Shown one piece after another: positions 33,283 to 42,536 of a DNA stretch of 42,641 bases (the stretch's first letter is position 1; each line of letters opens with the position of its first letter). The stretch is from CAZEAN01 sp964510225 (GTDB taxonomy: Bacteria > Planctomycetota > Planctomycetia > Isosphaerales > Isosphaeraceae): NCBI GenBank assembly GCA_964510225.1, contig CAZEAN010000049.1, positions 1-42,641 of the forward strand, read 5' to 3'. The translations under genes were made by a program, and so were the position numbers. The notes beneath the pieces are model-generated. The model searched no databases and was not told the DNA's origin. It worked only from the letters and a program-made list of their open reading frames with translations.

Positions 33283-34756
33283 CCCCAGAGACCCCTCCCG
33301 ACGGGCGTTCCTCGCGAGTTCTGCCTTCGGAATCGGTTCGTTTGCGCTCGCCCACCTGCTGCAACGGGACGGCTTACTCGCAGAGGAACCGCAAAAACCA
33401 GGCGAGAATCTGCCGCTTAATCTTGCAGCGCGGCCCCCGATGTTTGCGCCACAAGCGAACGCAATGATCTCTCTCTTTATGCATGGCGGTCCTTCCCATG
33501 TTGACCTTCTCGATCCGAAGCCTGAACTCTCCGAGATGCACGGGAAGAGTTATGGGGGAGATATTGCCTACAGCTTCGTGAACCGTGCGAGTAAGACCCT
33601 CTTTGGAAGCCCGTTCCAGTTCTCTCCACGGGGAGAGTCAGGGACCGAAGTTTCAGAATTGCTTCCCGAGATCGGTGGGATCGTCGACGATCTTGCGGTG
33701 ATCCGATCGATGCATACAGGGCATAATGGGCATGAGGTCTCGATCCGTTACTTTCACGGCGGGATCGCAGGGATTACGGGTCGGCCGACGATGGGAAGCT
33801 GGATTGTCTATGCCCTCGGGAGTGAGTCGGAGAATCTCCCCGCCTATATGGTGCTCTCTGATCCGGGCGGTCCTCCGGTCGATGCCACGCACAACTGGTC
33901 AAGTGGGTTCATGCCACCGCTCTATCAAGGAACCGTGCTTCGTCCTAAAGAACCGAGGATTCTTAATCTTGACCCACCGCCGGGACTCCAAGGTGAAGTC
34001 CAGGCCCAGAACCTCGCTTTTCTGAATCAACTCAATCAGCGTCACCTTGAGCGTCACCCCGGTGAAACTGACCTTGAGGCGCGGATCCAGAGCTATGAAC
34101 TGGCCGCCGCGATGCAGGTTGCCGCTAAGGAGGCCCTCGATGTCTCGGCCGAGCCGGACTACATCAAGAAGCTCTACGGTCTCGACCAGGACCAGACCCG
34201 CGAATACGGGACTCGCTGCCTGATTGCCCGTCGACTCGTCGAGCGTGGGGTCCGTTTCGTCCAACTCTTCCTCGGTGGTCAACCTTGGGACAACCACAAG
34301 AATCTCAAAGGCTCTCTTTCCAGGATCTGCCAGAGGACCGATAAACCGGCTGCGGCTTTGGTCAAGGACCTCAAGCAACGTGGACTTCTCGATACGACCC
34401 TGGTTCACTGGGGTGGTGAGATCGGCCGGCTTCCGGTTACTGAAGGCGATCTGAATGACGAGGCAGGCCGTGACCACAACGGCCAGGGGTTCTCAATCTG
34501 GCTCGCCGGAGGGGGGATTCAAGGAGGAACGACTTATGGTGCCACCGACGAGGTCGGCCACCGGGCCGTCGAAAATGTTGTTACTCCGAACGACTACCAA
34601 GCGACGATCCTCCACCAACTCGGACTCGATCACAATCGACTCATCTACCACTCGAACGGTTTGGAACGAACCCTGACCGACGGTCGACCGGCCCGAGTCC
34701 TCCATGAGATCCTTGACCGTCCCAGGGTTCCGGCATCAGAACCAACACTGGGTTGA
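33272..34756 (+). CDS. DUF1501 protein with twin-arginine-type signal
   Basis: The 494-residue protein begins with PSRRAFLASSAFGIGSFALAHLL, a Tat-type or export signal. A DUF1501 domain of the alkaline-phosphatase-like (sulfatase-related) superfamily follows, with FMHGGPSHVDLLDPKP (about 68-83), HNGHEVSIRYFHGG and a C-terminal HNGQGFS-type metal-site segment (GRDHNGQGFSIWLAGGG). DUF1501 proteins usually stand directly behind PSD1 proteins and are thought to work with them at the cell envelope. The start overlaps the PSD1 gene by 11 bp, so the pair is probably translated together. Confidence 0.94.
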   Translation: MSINPRDPSRRAFLASSAFGIGSFALAHLLQRDGLLAEEPQKPGENLPLNLAARPPMFAPQANAMISLFMHGGPSHVDLLDPKPELSEMHGKSYGGDIAYSFVNRASKTLFGSPFQFSPRGESGTEVSELLPEIGGIVDDLAVIRSMHTGHNGHEVSIRYFHGGIAGITGRPTMGSWIVYALGSESENLPAYMVLSDPGGPPVDATHNWSSGFMPPLYQGTVLRPKEPRILNLDPPPGLQGEVQAQNLAFLNQLNQRHLERHPGETDLEARIQSYELAAAMQVAAKEALDVSAEPDYIKKLYGLDQDQTREYGTRCLIARRLVERGVRFVQLFLGGQPWDNHKNLKGSLSRICQRTDKPAAALVKDLKQRGLLDTTLVHWGGEIGRLPVTEGDLNDEAGRDHNGQGFSIWLAGGGIQGGTTYGATDEVGHRAVENVVTPNDYQATILHQLGLDHNRLIYHSNGLERTLTDGRPARVLHEILDRPRVPASEPTLG

Positions 34757-34821
34757 GGCTGATCAATTGGACCGACCAACGGAGCGTCGACCAATCTCAG
34801 AATAATCGGCCAGTCAGGCCC

Positions 34822-36120
34822 TCAATTCGGCGGAAGCACGATTCGACGTTGGTTTTCTGCTGGTAAAAGGTCCTCGATGGCCTTCTGAAGGATAATAGGC
34901 GGAGGATTTTTGAGACGGTTAAGGGTGTTCCGGGCAGCGAGGATCTCGTTGCCCAAGCGTTGAAAAAGAACTCCAGTACTTTCGCGGAAGGAGGAGACCT
35001 CCTCCGCATCGGGGAGCTTACTCAGGGATCGAGCGGCGAGGCCCCGGACGATCTCGTCGGCTTCGGCGGTCGGGGGTTGCGCAAGGTCCGAACTCTTGTC
35101 CCGATAACGACCGAGGGCAAGCTTCAACTGCTCACGACCCCGTTCCAAAACGCTCGGGTCTTCGCGAAGCACCAAAATCGGCAACCCGTGCAGGTTAGGC
35201 GACTTCGGCGGAATCAACTCGATACCGGCCCGTCCTAGGCTCCGGTCGGCGATCGCTAGGTAGATGAGGTTCAATTCAGTGAGGTCACGAAGAACGGTTG
35301 CTCTTCGTTTCACATAGGCTTGCGCAATCTCTTCAGCATTGTTCTGTCTGATTAATGCAGCAGTCGACCCAATCAACAACAAAACTCCGACGATCGCCGC
35401 TAACCAGGCCGTTCGTGATCGAGCACGGTACTGCAGGAAGTGGTCCAAGAGCCCGAAGAAGCTTCCGACGACCACTCCGGAGAGGTGGCCGAGGTTGTCG
35501 ACGTGAGGGATCAGCCATCCGAGCCCCATATTGATCCCCAGAATGACAACGAGCCAGATCCGGAGCCGGATTGGGAACTCTTGAGGATGACGCCAACCTA
35601 CCACAGTGACCAACGCAAGGAACCCGAGGACGACTGTCGAACCACCGCCACTATGGATCATCAGACCCTCGGGATCGAGCCAAGGGCGTAGCAGATTAGC
35701 CAGAAGATTGGCACCAATTCCTGTTGCGACGTACAAAGCTAGGAACTGTCGGGCGCCGTACCAACGCTCCATCCCCCAACCAAGCTGGACAAAGAAAACC
35801 ATGTTCAGCACTAAGTGGAGTAAATTGAAATGGATGAAGGTCGCCGTGAGAGCCCGATAGAGCTGTCCCCCATAGATCGCGATCGGTGTCACATCACCAA
35901 ATCGATGGCTGGTCTCCGGGAGGATCATCCCTCCCCAGAGGAGGGCTCGTGGATTTGACGCACCAGATTGATTGACGATCATCGCCACGTAGATCGCGAC
36001 CCAAGAAAGGGCGAGGGCCGAGGTCATCGGACTCTGGATGACAAGTTGGGCCCAGGAAGGTCGGTCTTCGGTGGGGTCAGGAGCCGTCTTAGGAGGAGGG
36101 GCAGCAGTCGTCGGATCCAT
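34822..36120 (-). CDS. Rhomboid-family intramembrane serine protease with non-canonical GxS motif
   Basis: The 432-residue protein has a rhomboid core: TFIHFNLLHLVLNM (about 94-107), a serine in SGGGSTVVLG (S161) and HVDNLGHLSGVVVG (His212), with six or so membrane helices between ~35 and ~260. The residue after the catalytic serine is threonine instead of the usual glycine (GGST against GASG). The last ~170 residues are cytoplasmic-looking, rich in coiled helices, and not part of the rhomboid core. Start ATG 36120 shares its A with the TGA of the DUF1802 gene (TGATG), and AAAGG lies six bases upstream, so the two genes are coupled. A TTG at 36123 is an alternative start. Confidence 0.88.
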   Translation of the reverse strand: MDPTTAAPPPKTAPDPTEDRPSWAQLVIQSPMTSALALSWVAIYVAMIVNQSGASNPRALLWGGMILPETSHRFGDVTPIAIYGGQLYRALTATFIHFNLLHLVLNMVFFVQLGWGMERWYGARQFLALYVATGIGANLLANLLRPWLDPEGLMIHSGGGSTVVLGFLALVTVVGWRHPQEFPIRLRIWLVVILGINMGLGWLIPHVDNLGHLSGVVVGSFFGLLDHFLQYRARSRTAWLAAIVGVLLLIGSTAALIRQNNAEEIAQAYVKRRATVLRDLTELNLIYLAIADRSLGRAGIELIPPKSPNLHGLPILVLREDPSVLERGREQLKLALGRYRDKSSDLAQPPTAEADEIVRGLAARSLSKLPDAEEVSSFRESTGVLFQRLGNEILAARNTLNRLKNPPPIILQKAIEDLLPAENQRRIVLPPN

Positions 36121-36716
36121 CAAGTACCTTTCGGAGGCCGGAGTCCCCGGATTCGTCTCAGAACTAATTCAGTTGTTGGGGGATCGACCACCATGGCCAA
36201 CCCTTCGGTCGCGAGGCACTCGTTCAACGGAACCCAGCTCTTGCAACCGGCGTGGTCGGGCGTGTTCTTGATCCGGACGGATCGCTCCGACCGAAACGCT
36301 TGAAGGCCGAGAACCCAGATCCCGGGTCGTTTGTAGTGGAACCGCTTGGCAACTGTCTCCGGAGTCCAGGCGTGGAGGTCCTCCAGTGAGTTGAGGGAGT
36401 GGAGCTGGTCGACCCAAGCAAGTTCCCGGACCAATACCAACCCTGGGAGATCCACTTCGTCAGTTTTTAGATCGTCAGGAGGAGTCACGGGATCATCGAC
36501 CTTCAAACCCTGCTGCGGCTCATGATAGTGCGTTGGATAGAGCCAGAAGCACGGGTGTTCTGGTTGGAAACCGTCCGGGCCCTCGGCAATCCCACCCTTC
36601 CGAAATATAAGCGATTGTTCTCCTCGGAGAATTGCCTCGCAGATGCCGGCCCACTCTTTGAACGCGACCGAGCAAGTCGCCGGGAGCCCCCCTTCAGTTT
36701 CTTCATGGTGAGACAT
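36120..36716 (-). CDS. DUF1802 family protein
   Basis: The ~198-residue protein begins with FKEWAGICEAILRGEQSLIFRKGGI, the typical opening of DUF1802, and carries FWLYPTHYHEP and VRIKNTPDHAGCKSWVPL-type strands later. Function unknown in the family; a predicted soluble cytoplasmic protein. ATG 36716 shares its A with the stop of gpsA (TGATG), and the stop at 36120 is again in a TGATG with the rhomboid start, so it is the middle gene of a coupled three-gene operon. An ATG at 36725 inside gpsA is an alternative start. Confidence 0.88.
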   Translation of the reverse strand: MSHHEETEGGLPATCSVAFKEWAGICEAILRGEQSLIFRKGGIAEGPDGFQPEHPCFWLYPTHYHEPQQGLKVDDPVTPPDDLKTDEVDLPGLVLVRELAWVDQLHSLNSLEDLHAWTPETVAKRFHYKRPGIWVLGLQAFRSERSVRIKNTPDHAGCKSWVPLNECLATEGLAMVVDPPTTELVLRRIRGLRPPKGT

Positions 36717-37738
36717 CACGGCCATTCATCCTTCGGCGCACGGTCCATCAAGTCGGAGACCGCGGCAATCGGCGGCTTCCCTTCAAACAAGATTGAATAA
36801 AGTGCTTCGGTAATCGGCATGGGGATCGCTTGTTCGGAAGCAACTTCGGTGACGCTTTGGCAGGTTAGCACCCCTTCTGCCACTTTTGGGGTGGCAGCAG
36901 TGATCTCTCGGAGCGACTCACCACGGCCGAGGCGCTCGCCAAGCGCTCGGTTCCTACCAAAGGGACTATAACAGGTTGTGATCAAATCCCCGACCCCTGC
37001 GAGTCCGAGGAATGTCGCCGGCTGGGCTCCAAAGTGGGTCCCAAACCGAGCCATCTCGGCGAGACCTCGGGTCAGAAGACCTGCCTTGGCATTATCTCCA
37101 AAACCGAGGCCATCGCAAATCCCGGAAGCAATTCCGAGGATATTCTTGATCGCGCCCGCGAGTTCGACCCCGATCGGATCGGGGTTACTATAGACCCGGA
37201 AGCGATCGGTGTTGATCGCGTCACGGACTCTTCGATTCAACTCCGAGTCAGGCCCACCGATCACCACCGAAGCGGGTAAGCCACCCGCGATTTCTTCGGC
37301 ATGGCTCGGACCGCTCAAGACAGCGATGGGACGGGGTCCGAGTTCCTCGGTGATCACTTTGGTCGGCATCGCAAACCCACCGCCAGGTGCAATCCCCTTG
37401 ATCACACTGAGCGCGGGGACCGCCCTTGGAATTAATGGAGCGATCTCCCGGAGCGTCTCCCTGAGAAACGCAGAGGGGATCGCTACGATCAAGAGTTCTG
37501 CCTCCTCGACCGCCAATCGAGGATCACTCGACGGTTGAATCGACTCGGGTAAGGCGATCCCGGACAAGTAGCGCTTATTCTCACGAGCGGTTGCCAACTC
37601 ATCCGCGAACGCCGCGCGACGACACCAGAGACGAACCGGATGACCTCCTCCGGCAAGAAGGACTGCCATCGCGGTTCCCATACCACCAGCGCCGAGAATC
37701 GCAACCTTCCCGATCGAGTCCACTCCTGCATCCCCCAC
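36716..37738 (-). CDS. gpsA: Glycerol-3-phosphate dehydrogenase [NAD(P)+]
   Basis: The ~340-residue enzyme has the GpsA pattern: VAILGAGGMGTAMAVLLA (Rossmann GxGxxG), LWCRR, SVIKGIAPGG, VLSGPSHAEEIAGGLPAS and ELAGAIKNILGIASGICDGLGFGDNAKAGLLTRGLAEM with the catalytic Lys in AIKN. It reduces dihydroxyacetone phosphate to sn-glycerol 3-phosphate, the backbone for phospholipids. The start is uncertain: GTG 37738 has GGAGAG nine bases upstream, GTG 37723 and TTG 37762 are alternatives. It is the first gene of the gpsA-DUF1802-rhomboid operon. Confidence 0.95.
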   Translation of the reverse strand: MGDAGVDSIGKVAILGAGGMGTAMAVLLAGGGHPVRLWCRRAAFADELATARENKRYLSGIALPESIQPSSDPRLAVEEAELLIVAIPSAFLRETLREIAPLIPRAVPALSVIKGIAPGGGFAMPTKVITEELGPRPIAVLSGPSHAEEIAGGLPASVVIGGPDSELNRRVRDAINTDRFRVYSNPDPIGVELAGAIKNILGIASGICDGLGFGDNAKAGLLTRGLAEMARFGTHFGAQPATFLGLAGVGDLITTCYSPFGRNRALGERLGRGESLREITAATPKVAEGVLTCQSVTEVASEQAIPMPITEALYSILFEGKPPIAAVSDLMDRAPKDEWP

Positions 37739-37762
37739 CTTGGACGGCTCTCCAATGGTCAA

Positions 37763-38201
37763 GCAGCGAACACCGACTCCTCCCGGAAGCCTCGATCACA
37801 TTATGACGATCGAACCGATCTTGAGCAAAACCGGAGAAATTCGCGAGGCCGCGGATCAAGTGGGAGTCTGATCACCAGCCGCGTTGCGTCACCCTGTTGT
37901 CCCGTCGGCTATTAGATTCGCAGAGGGCACATAAGCTTCAGAGCCTGTCATTGCTTCCGGCTTATTTAGAAAAATTGCTCCGAGGGTAATGGATGCGATC
38001 TGATTCTTGAAAAACCATTCGTCGAGTAGCAACAAACGTAGAGATGATAGGTGGATTGTCCGGAGGATCTGAGCAGAGAAGTAGCAGCCATCGAGCAGCT
38101 TGAAACGAGTGGAGTTCGCAAGAATTTCCAGACCGAGGCCAAGTTGATCATTTCACTCGACCTCGGTTGTCTTAGAAAAGGGAGTCGAAGAGGCGGCTCG
38201 A
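37763..38201. other. Intergenic region between M14-like gene and gpsA
   Basis: About 440 bp without a supported gene. It includes the promoter region of the gpsA operon near the left end. An inverted repeat ACCGAGG/CCTCGGT (38132-38138 and 38161-38167, long loop) lies just after the stop of the M14-like gene and could help end that transcript, but no T-tract follows. Confidence 0.45.
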
Positions 38202-39134
38202 TTATTCAGGAAGTTCAATCAGAGTGCTCGCGTTGCCTGCCCGGGGACAACTCGGATTCAGTTTGATCTCGGTGCCTCCTGCACAGAAGATTAACCATTG
38301 GTATTCTTGAATTCCGCCGGATCCTTCAAGGCTGCTAATCCGACTTAACTTTGAACCAGCGAGGAGTTTACAGTCTTTGCCTAACTCAAGTCGGACGACG
38401 ACGGGGCTCGCTTGTCGGGTTGTCTCTCCTCGGACGAGGGCAGTCGGAAAATACCCTTCGTTGACGACCGAGGCCGTAACCTCGAAGACTCGACCTCCTT
38501 GTTCCTTTACTTGAACGTCGGTAATCGCCAGACGAGCGAAACGGACGGAGGGATCATCGAGGAATCGGAATTGCGCTTCCGCGATTTCTTCAAGGATCTC
38601 CGAAGGGGGGTTGATCCGGACTACTGGCTTCCATCCTCCGACTTCAACGGTACCCAGAGTCGGATGTTCAACCTCGCGACGAACGGTACAAAGGCCCGCC
38701 CTTACATCACATGATCGTTCCAGTAAAGCCAGCGTTTCATCCTCGTTCGGGAGTCCACCATCAGTCGGATTCGGAAGGACCGGACCAGGCCAGAGCGAGC
38801 TTGAGAGTGCCACGACACCGAATTGATGAGAGGCCCATTCGCTCATCGCACCGTCTTTTGTTGCTCCAAGGGCGGAATCGTTCGAGGGTCTGCTCAGTTT
38901 GATCTCCGATTCGGCATCTTCCTCTTCCTCGGTTGCGGATTCTTCCTCATCCTCTGCGTCAGTTGAAGGCGGATCCAGCGCCTCTTGGTACGACTTTGAA
39001 AGCGCCGCAAAGTAAGGGAGATCGCTGCTGTTGAGTGACGTGTCTGATGCACTCGACTCCGACCGTACGGTGTCGTTGAGTCCGAAGGTCCAGATCGCGG
39101 CAATTTCGGGGTGATCGTAGCAGAACTGAATCAA
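38202..39134 (-). pseudogene. M14-carboxypeptidase-like gene, C-terminal part after frameshift
   Basis: This frame continues the M14-like protein that begins at 39955: its first residues IQFCYDHPEIAAIWTFGLND correspond to the stretch that normally follows RNWPHNW...EPETRAL in these proteins. The 310 residues then show an acidic linker with runs of Glu and a beta-rich C-terminal domain (FEVTASVVNEGYFPTALV). No independent start with a Shine-Dalgarno is seen; only TTG at 39134, which overlaps the upstream TGA in TTGA. It is most simply read as the downstream half of a disrupted gene. A coupled or programmed event remains possible. Confidence 0.7.
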
Positions 39135-39955
39135 GGCTCAAATCTCGGGTTCGCCCCGGGACTGATCCCCGCTTGATCGTCAAACTCGGTCCAATTGTGT
39201 GGCCAGTTCCGGTTCAGGTTCAGGTTAAGGCCACTGATTGGATCTTCATTGAGTTTACCGTCGCCGTCGTTATCGAACCCTTCCGCGAATTCTGAGAAGA
39301 GCGGACGTTCTCCTTCAGAGCGTTCGGCCTCTTGAAAAATCCGAGGATCGTCGGGATTAGGGATCAAAGTTGCTTCGAGGTCCTGGACTCGCATCGAGAG
39401 AATCTGGCCATCACCGTTGATGTCCTCCGGACCATCTTCATCAGCGATGGCATCGCGATCCTCGTCGATCGGCCTTAAGCTAGTTCGTATGACCGGGGCT
39501 CCATGCTTGAAGATCCGTTCCGCGCCGTCCGGGTTGAGTCGTGGAACAATGTAGAGGGTGTAGAGGGTGTTCTGGCTGAGAAATGTCTCGATGTTTTCAC
39601 TCTGTGACTCAGTAGCAAGCCGCTCAACCAACCTCAATGCCACTTCACTACCGACGAGATGGTCAGCTTCCAGATTCGTCACAATCAAGGGTGCCGGAAC
39701 CAGTTGTGTGCGTTCCTCAGCGATTACTCCAAGCTGGACGAGCCAGAGGTCACGACCTTCCGGGGTTTTGGTGAGCGACTGAATCCGGTTCAAGTCCGAG
39801 TGTTCCTCAGCGCGTCCTTGGAGACGCTCCGTTAAGCCCGCGTGGTCGAGGTAACCCTCAGGGAAGAGTGACGGTGCTTTCTCTTCAGACTGATGGTGAT
39901 CGAAACTCGATGTGAGGCCAGTAGCAAGCCCGGAGAGCACTAGACCGGTTATCAC
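39131..39955 (-). pseudogene. M14-carboxypeptidase-like gene, N-terminal part ending at a frameshift
   Basis: The 274-residue frame begins at GTG 39955 with a hydrophobic signal-like start (ITGLVLSGLATGL). It has TKTPEGRDLWLVQLG, TNLEADHLVGSEVALRLVERLA in the place of the zinc-binding segment, VPRLNPDGAERI, and GLNLNLNRNWPHNW with the Asn-Arg pair typical of M14 peptidases. The canonical HxxE is not present (the sequence is DHLVGSE). It stops at TGA 39131-39133, in the middle of the fold, and the continuation is in another frame (38202-39134). A short deletion that shifted the frame is the simplest explanation. Confidence 0.75.
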
Positions 39956-40082
39956 TTGTGTGTAGCGGTCTTGATGAAATGGAGCCGACGTTGGTCTCAG
40001 TTTCTCTTCTTTGCCTGGCGGGACTCGCTAGGATCGAACGAGAACTATTCTAGCGTACGATTTTGTCCGTTCCGAGGCGTGA

Positions 40083-40402
40083 CCCCTGATGCTCAAGCAT
40101 CCGGCCGTCATCCTTCATGAACTCGCACACGAGTACCATGATCAGGTTCTCGGCTTTGATCACGATGAAATCGGGGAGGCATACCGAGAAGCCAAAGATA
40201 AGGGGATGTACGAAGAGCTCGTCCTCTATAACGGGAGGAACGTCCGTCATTACGGATCGGCTAGTGAGAAGGAGTACTTCGCGGAAGGGACAGAAGCCTT
40301 TTTTATCGGAACGACTTCTACCCCTTCGTCCGAGCCGAGCTAGCGATATACGACCCAGGTTTCCACGATCTTCGAAGGCTGATCTGGGAAGGCGGAAAGT
40401 AA
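40083..40402 (+). pseudogene. Remnant of an HExxH metallopeptidase-like protein (truncated and frameshifted)
   Basis: The frame from ATG 40089 reads HPAVILHELAHEYHDQVLGF, with the zinc-binding HELAH, then YNGRNVRHYGSASEKEYFAEGTEAFFIG. At about 40310 it shifts: the stated frame ends in TSTPSSEPS, whereas the frame one base back continues NDFYPFVRAELAIYDPGFHDLRRLIWEGGK to TAA at 40400-40402, which is the family's usual ending. Adding one A (GGAACGAC to GGAAACGAC) restores the frame. The N-terminal catalytic-domain part is missing (an in-frame stop at 40080-40082), so the gene is both truncated and frameshifted. It lies between the split M14 gene and the GH32 gene. Confidence 0.75.
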
Positions 40403-40415
40403 TCATACAACTTGA

Positions 40416-42536
40416 TCACTTGTTCCAGATCGATTCCAACTCACTCACCTTAAAGCTACGGAGGATTGCCGAACCCCCTTCGGCAAGAACTCGCACTGCG
40501 CTAACAGGTTTCGATTGATTCCGTGACTTTGTGATATAGATTCGACCGTTGTTTCCTACTATTTCCAACATCGGTCGATCCACTAAGACCCGGACTCTGA
40601 TAACTCCGTTGTCAACTGGAGCCAAGCTAACTCCGTCAAGTGATTGCTCTTTGGCATCGTAGCGAATTCGATCAGCGCCGATCTCCAGTATCACTGCCGA
40701 TGAGTTACCAAGCTCGATATCAACCTGCATATCCAGAAGACCACTGGGCACGTTGATTTCGAAGCCTCGCTGATCGAGTGAAATAGGGATCGAGCTCGCC
40801 CTCGTATCCGTCACCAGACTGCCAAGTTCGTTTACTGGCTCCGCGAACATTCGGATCCCGTCAGGAGTCGATCGAAGTGAGAGATCATGGGGTAGGGTAA
40901 AAGTCTGGTTAAACGGCATCCCTGGCATCGCGATCCGAGCCCAACCGATCTGGATTTTTCGACCGTCTGGTGCATTATTGAATATTTGTGACGCGTAATA
41001 GGACCCGTAATGGACCTGATACTTTCCTTCATGGTCCGGTGTGAAGGTGCTACCATCGAAATTGCCAACCACATAACGAGCATCGGCTCCAAAAAGGACC
41101 CATCTGGTTTTGTCTTTATCGCCATCGATTGGCAACTCCACCAGTTCGGGACACTCGAAAAAGCCTGGTAGTTTGCTGGTTAGTTCCCAGGATCTGAGGT
41201 CGTTTGACTTGTAGAACGCGATCGATTGGCCATCCTCGGACGATTCGTCGTAGACAGCCATGACCCAGTGATTCCCGGGTTCGTACCAGACCAACTTCGG
41301 ATCGCGACCCCCGTGTGTCACGACCGGATTTCCTTCGAATTCAGTGAAGGAGCGGCCGCGGTCATTGCTATAAGCGATGCACTCTCCTCGTCCAGTACTG
41401 GTCCAGGCGGCAACGATGACTTTCTCATCTCCTGTCTGCCATCCGCCGGTGTTGCCTTGGTCGACCACGGCTGAGCCCGAGAACGCGTAGTCCCCTCGCT
41501 CCGTGTTGTAGATCGCTATAGGTAACTGCTCCCAGTGGACGAGGTCGGGGCTGACCGCATGTCCCCAGTGCATGTTTCCCCATTTCCAGCCATACGGATT
41601 GTGTTGGAAGAAGAGGTGCCATTCACCGTCGTAATAGACCATCCCGTTGGGGTCGTTGTTCCACCCAATAACCTGAGAAAAGTGAAACTGTGGACGGAGG
41701 GACTCATTGTAGAACGACTCGGATCCAGGGATCTCGTCGTCCTGATAGATCAGCTCAAGAGCATCCTCTGAGGTGCCTTTGATTCGGAGTGTGACTTCTT
41801 TGCCATTGAACTCGGTGACATCAAGAAAAGACCAGAACGAAACACTCTCGGCATCCGCAGCAAGCTCGGCGTCAAATTCTCGGATGTTCTTGCCACCAAC
41901 CCGGAGATCCACTACGCAGGAACGTGCACCAGTTTGAATCGGAAAGAGTAGGTAACGCTTGTCCAAGACGAGAGTTCGCTCCAGGAACTCGGTACTGTTT
42001 CTGAACGCTGGCTTCTGATCAGTCAAGACGATCTGATCAAGATTAATGTGCCCCCAACTTCCGGTTGCTGTATCAACGATTTCAAGAACAGCGTTCCGTC
42101 CGCGAAGATCATCGACGTTCCAGAAGTGAGGCAATAGTTGTTCCGATCCACCAGGAGTTGTGTTGGGTCCAACAGCACTCCGAACGACCTGGCCGTCAAC
42201 CTTGAGGTTGATACAAGTCCTTAATTCGAAACCACCACCCCCGATGAGGAATGTGAGGTATGAGCGATCAATCCTAAATTTTGGTGAGATGAGCTTCCCA
42301 GTGCTGCTGTCTCCTCCGTAAAAGCTATTAACGAGCCGTTCACCCTTGAACCCTGTTACTTCCATTTGGTTTGGTAATGCTCCCTTGGCGGGTCCTGGAC
42401 CGAAGGCTTTACCTTCGACTGTCCAGTTTTCGTAGGTGTCTTGCTCGAAGTCAGCGATTAATCGGTCGACATCTGCCTGAGCAGGAATGGCGATGAGGAG
42501 TCCAAGGAAAATGGCCTGGTAGAGTCTAGGTTGCAT
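40416..42536 (-). CDS. Secreted GH32 beta-fructosidase (levanase/inulinase/invertase type) with N-terminal beta-sandwich
   Basis: The 706-residue protein has a signal peptide (FLGLLIAIPAQAD). A ~150-residue N-terminal domain and an intervening module follow, then the GH32 core: WNNDPNG (292-298, nucleophile Asp), HLFFQHNPYG and WGHAVSPDLVHWEQLPIAIY, GRDPKL (RDP, 411-413), and FECPELVEL (ECP, Glu acid/base, 461-464). The C-terminal part is the GH32-type beta-sandwich with LRSTPDGIRMF. It should hydrolyse fructans or sucrose outside the cell. The start ATG 42536 has only a weak Shine-Dalgarno. The whole gene is in the window; no fructan transporter is seen nearby. Confidence 0.93.
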   Translation of the reverse strand: MQPRLYQAIFLGLLIAIPAQADVDRLIADFEQDTYENWTVEGKAFGPGPAKGALPNQMEVTGFKGERLVNSFYGGDSSTGKLISPKFRIDRSYLTFLIGGGGFELRTCINLKVDGQVVRSAVGPNTTPGGSEQLLPHFWNVDDLRGRNAVLEIVDTATGSWGHINLDQIVLTDQKPAFRNSTEFLERTLVLDKRYLLFPIQTGARSCVVDLRVGGKNIREFDAELAADAESVSFWSFLDVTEFNGKEVTLRIKGTSEDALELIYQDDEIPGSESFYNESLRPQFHFSQVIGWNNDPNGMVYYDGEWHLFFQHNPYGWKWGNMHWGHAVSPDLVHWEQLPIAIYNTERGDYAFSGSAVVDQGNTGGWQTGDEKVIVAAWTSTGRGECIAYSNDRGRSFTEFEGNPVVTHGGRDPKLVWYEPGNHWVMAVYDESSEDGQSIAFYKSNDLRSWELTSKLPGFFECPELVELPIDGDKDKTRWVLFGADARYVVGNFDGSTFTPDHEGKYQVHYGSYYASQIFNNAPDGRKIQIGWARIAMPGMPFNQTFTLPHDLSLRSTPDGIRMFAEPVNELGSLVTDTRASSIPISLDQRGFEINVPSGLLDMQVDIELGNSSAVILEIGADRIRYDAKEQSLDGVSLAPVDNGVIRVRVLVDRPMLEIVGNNGRIYITKSRNQSKPVSAVRVLAEGGSAILRSFKVSELESIWNK

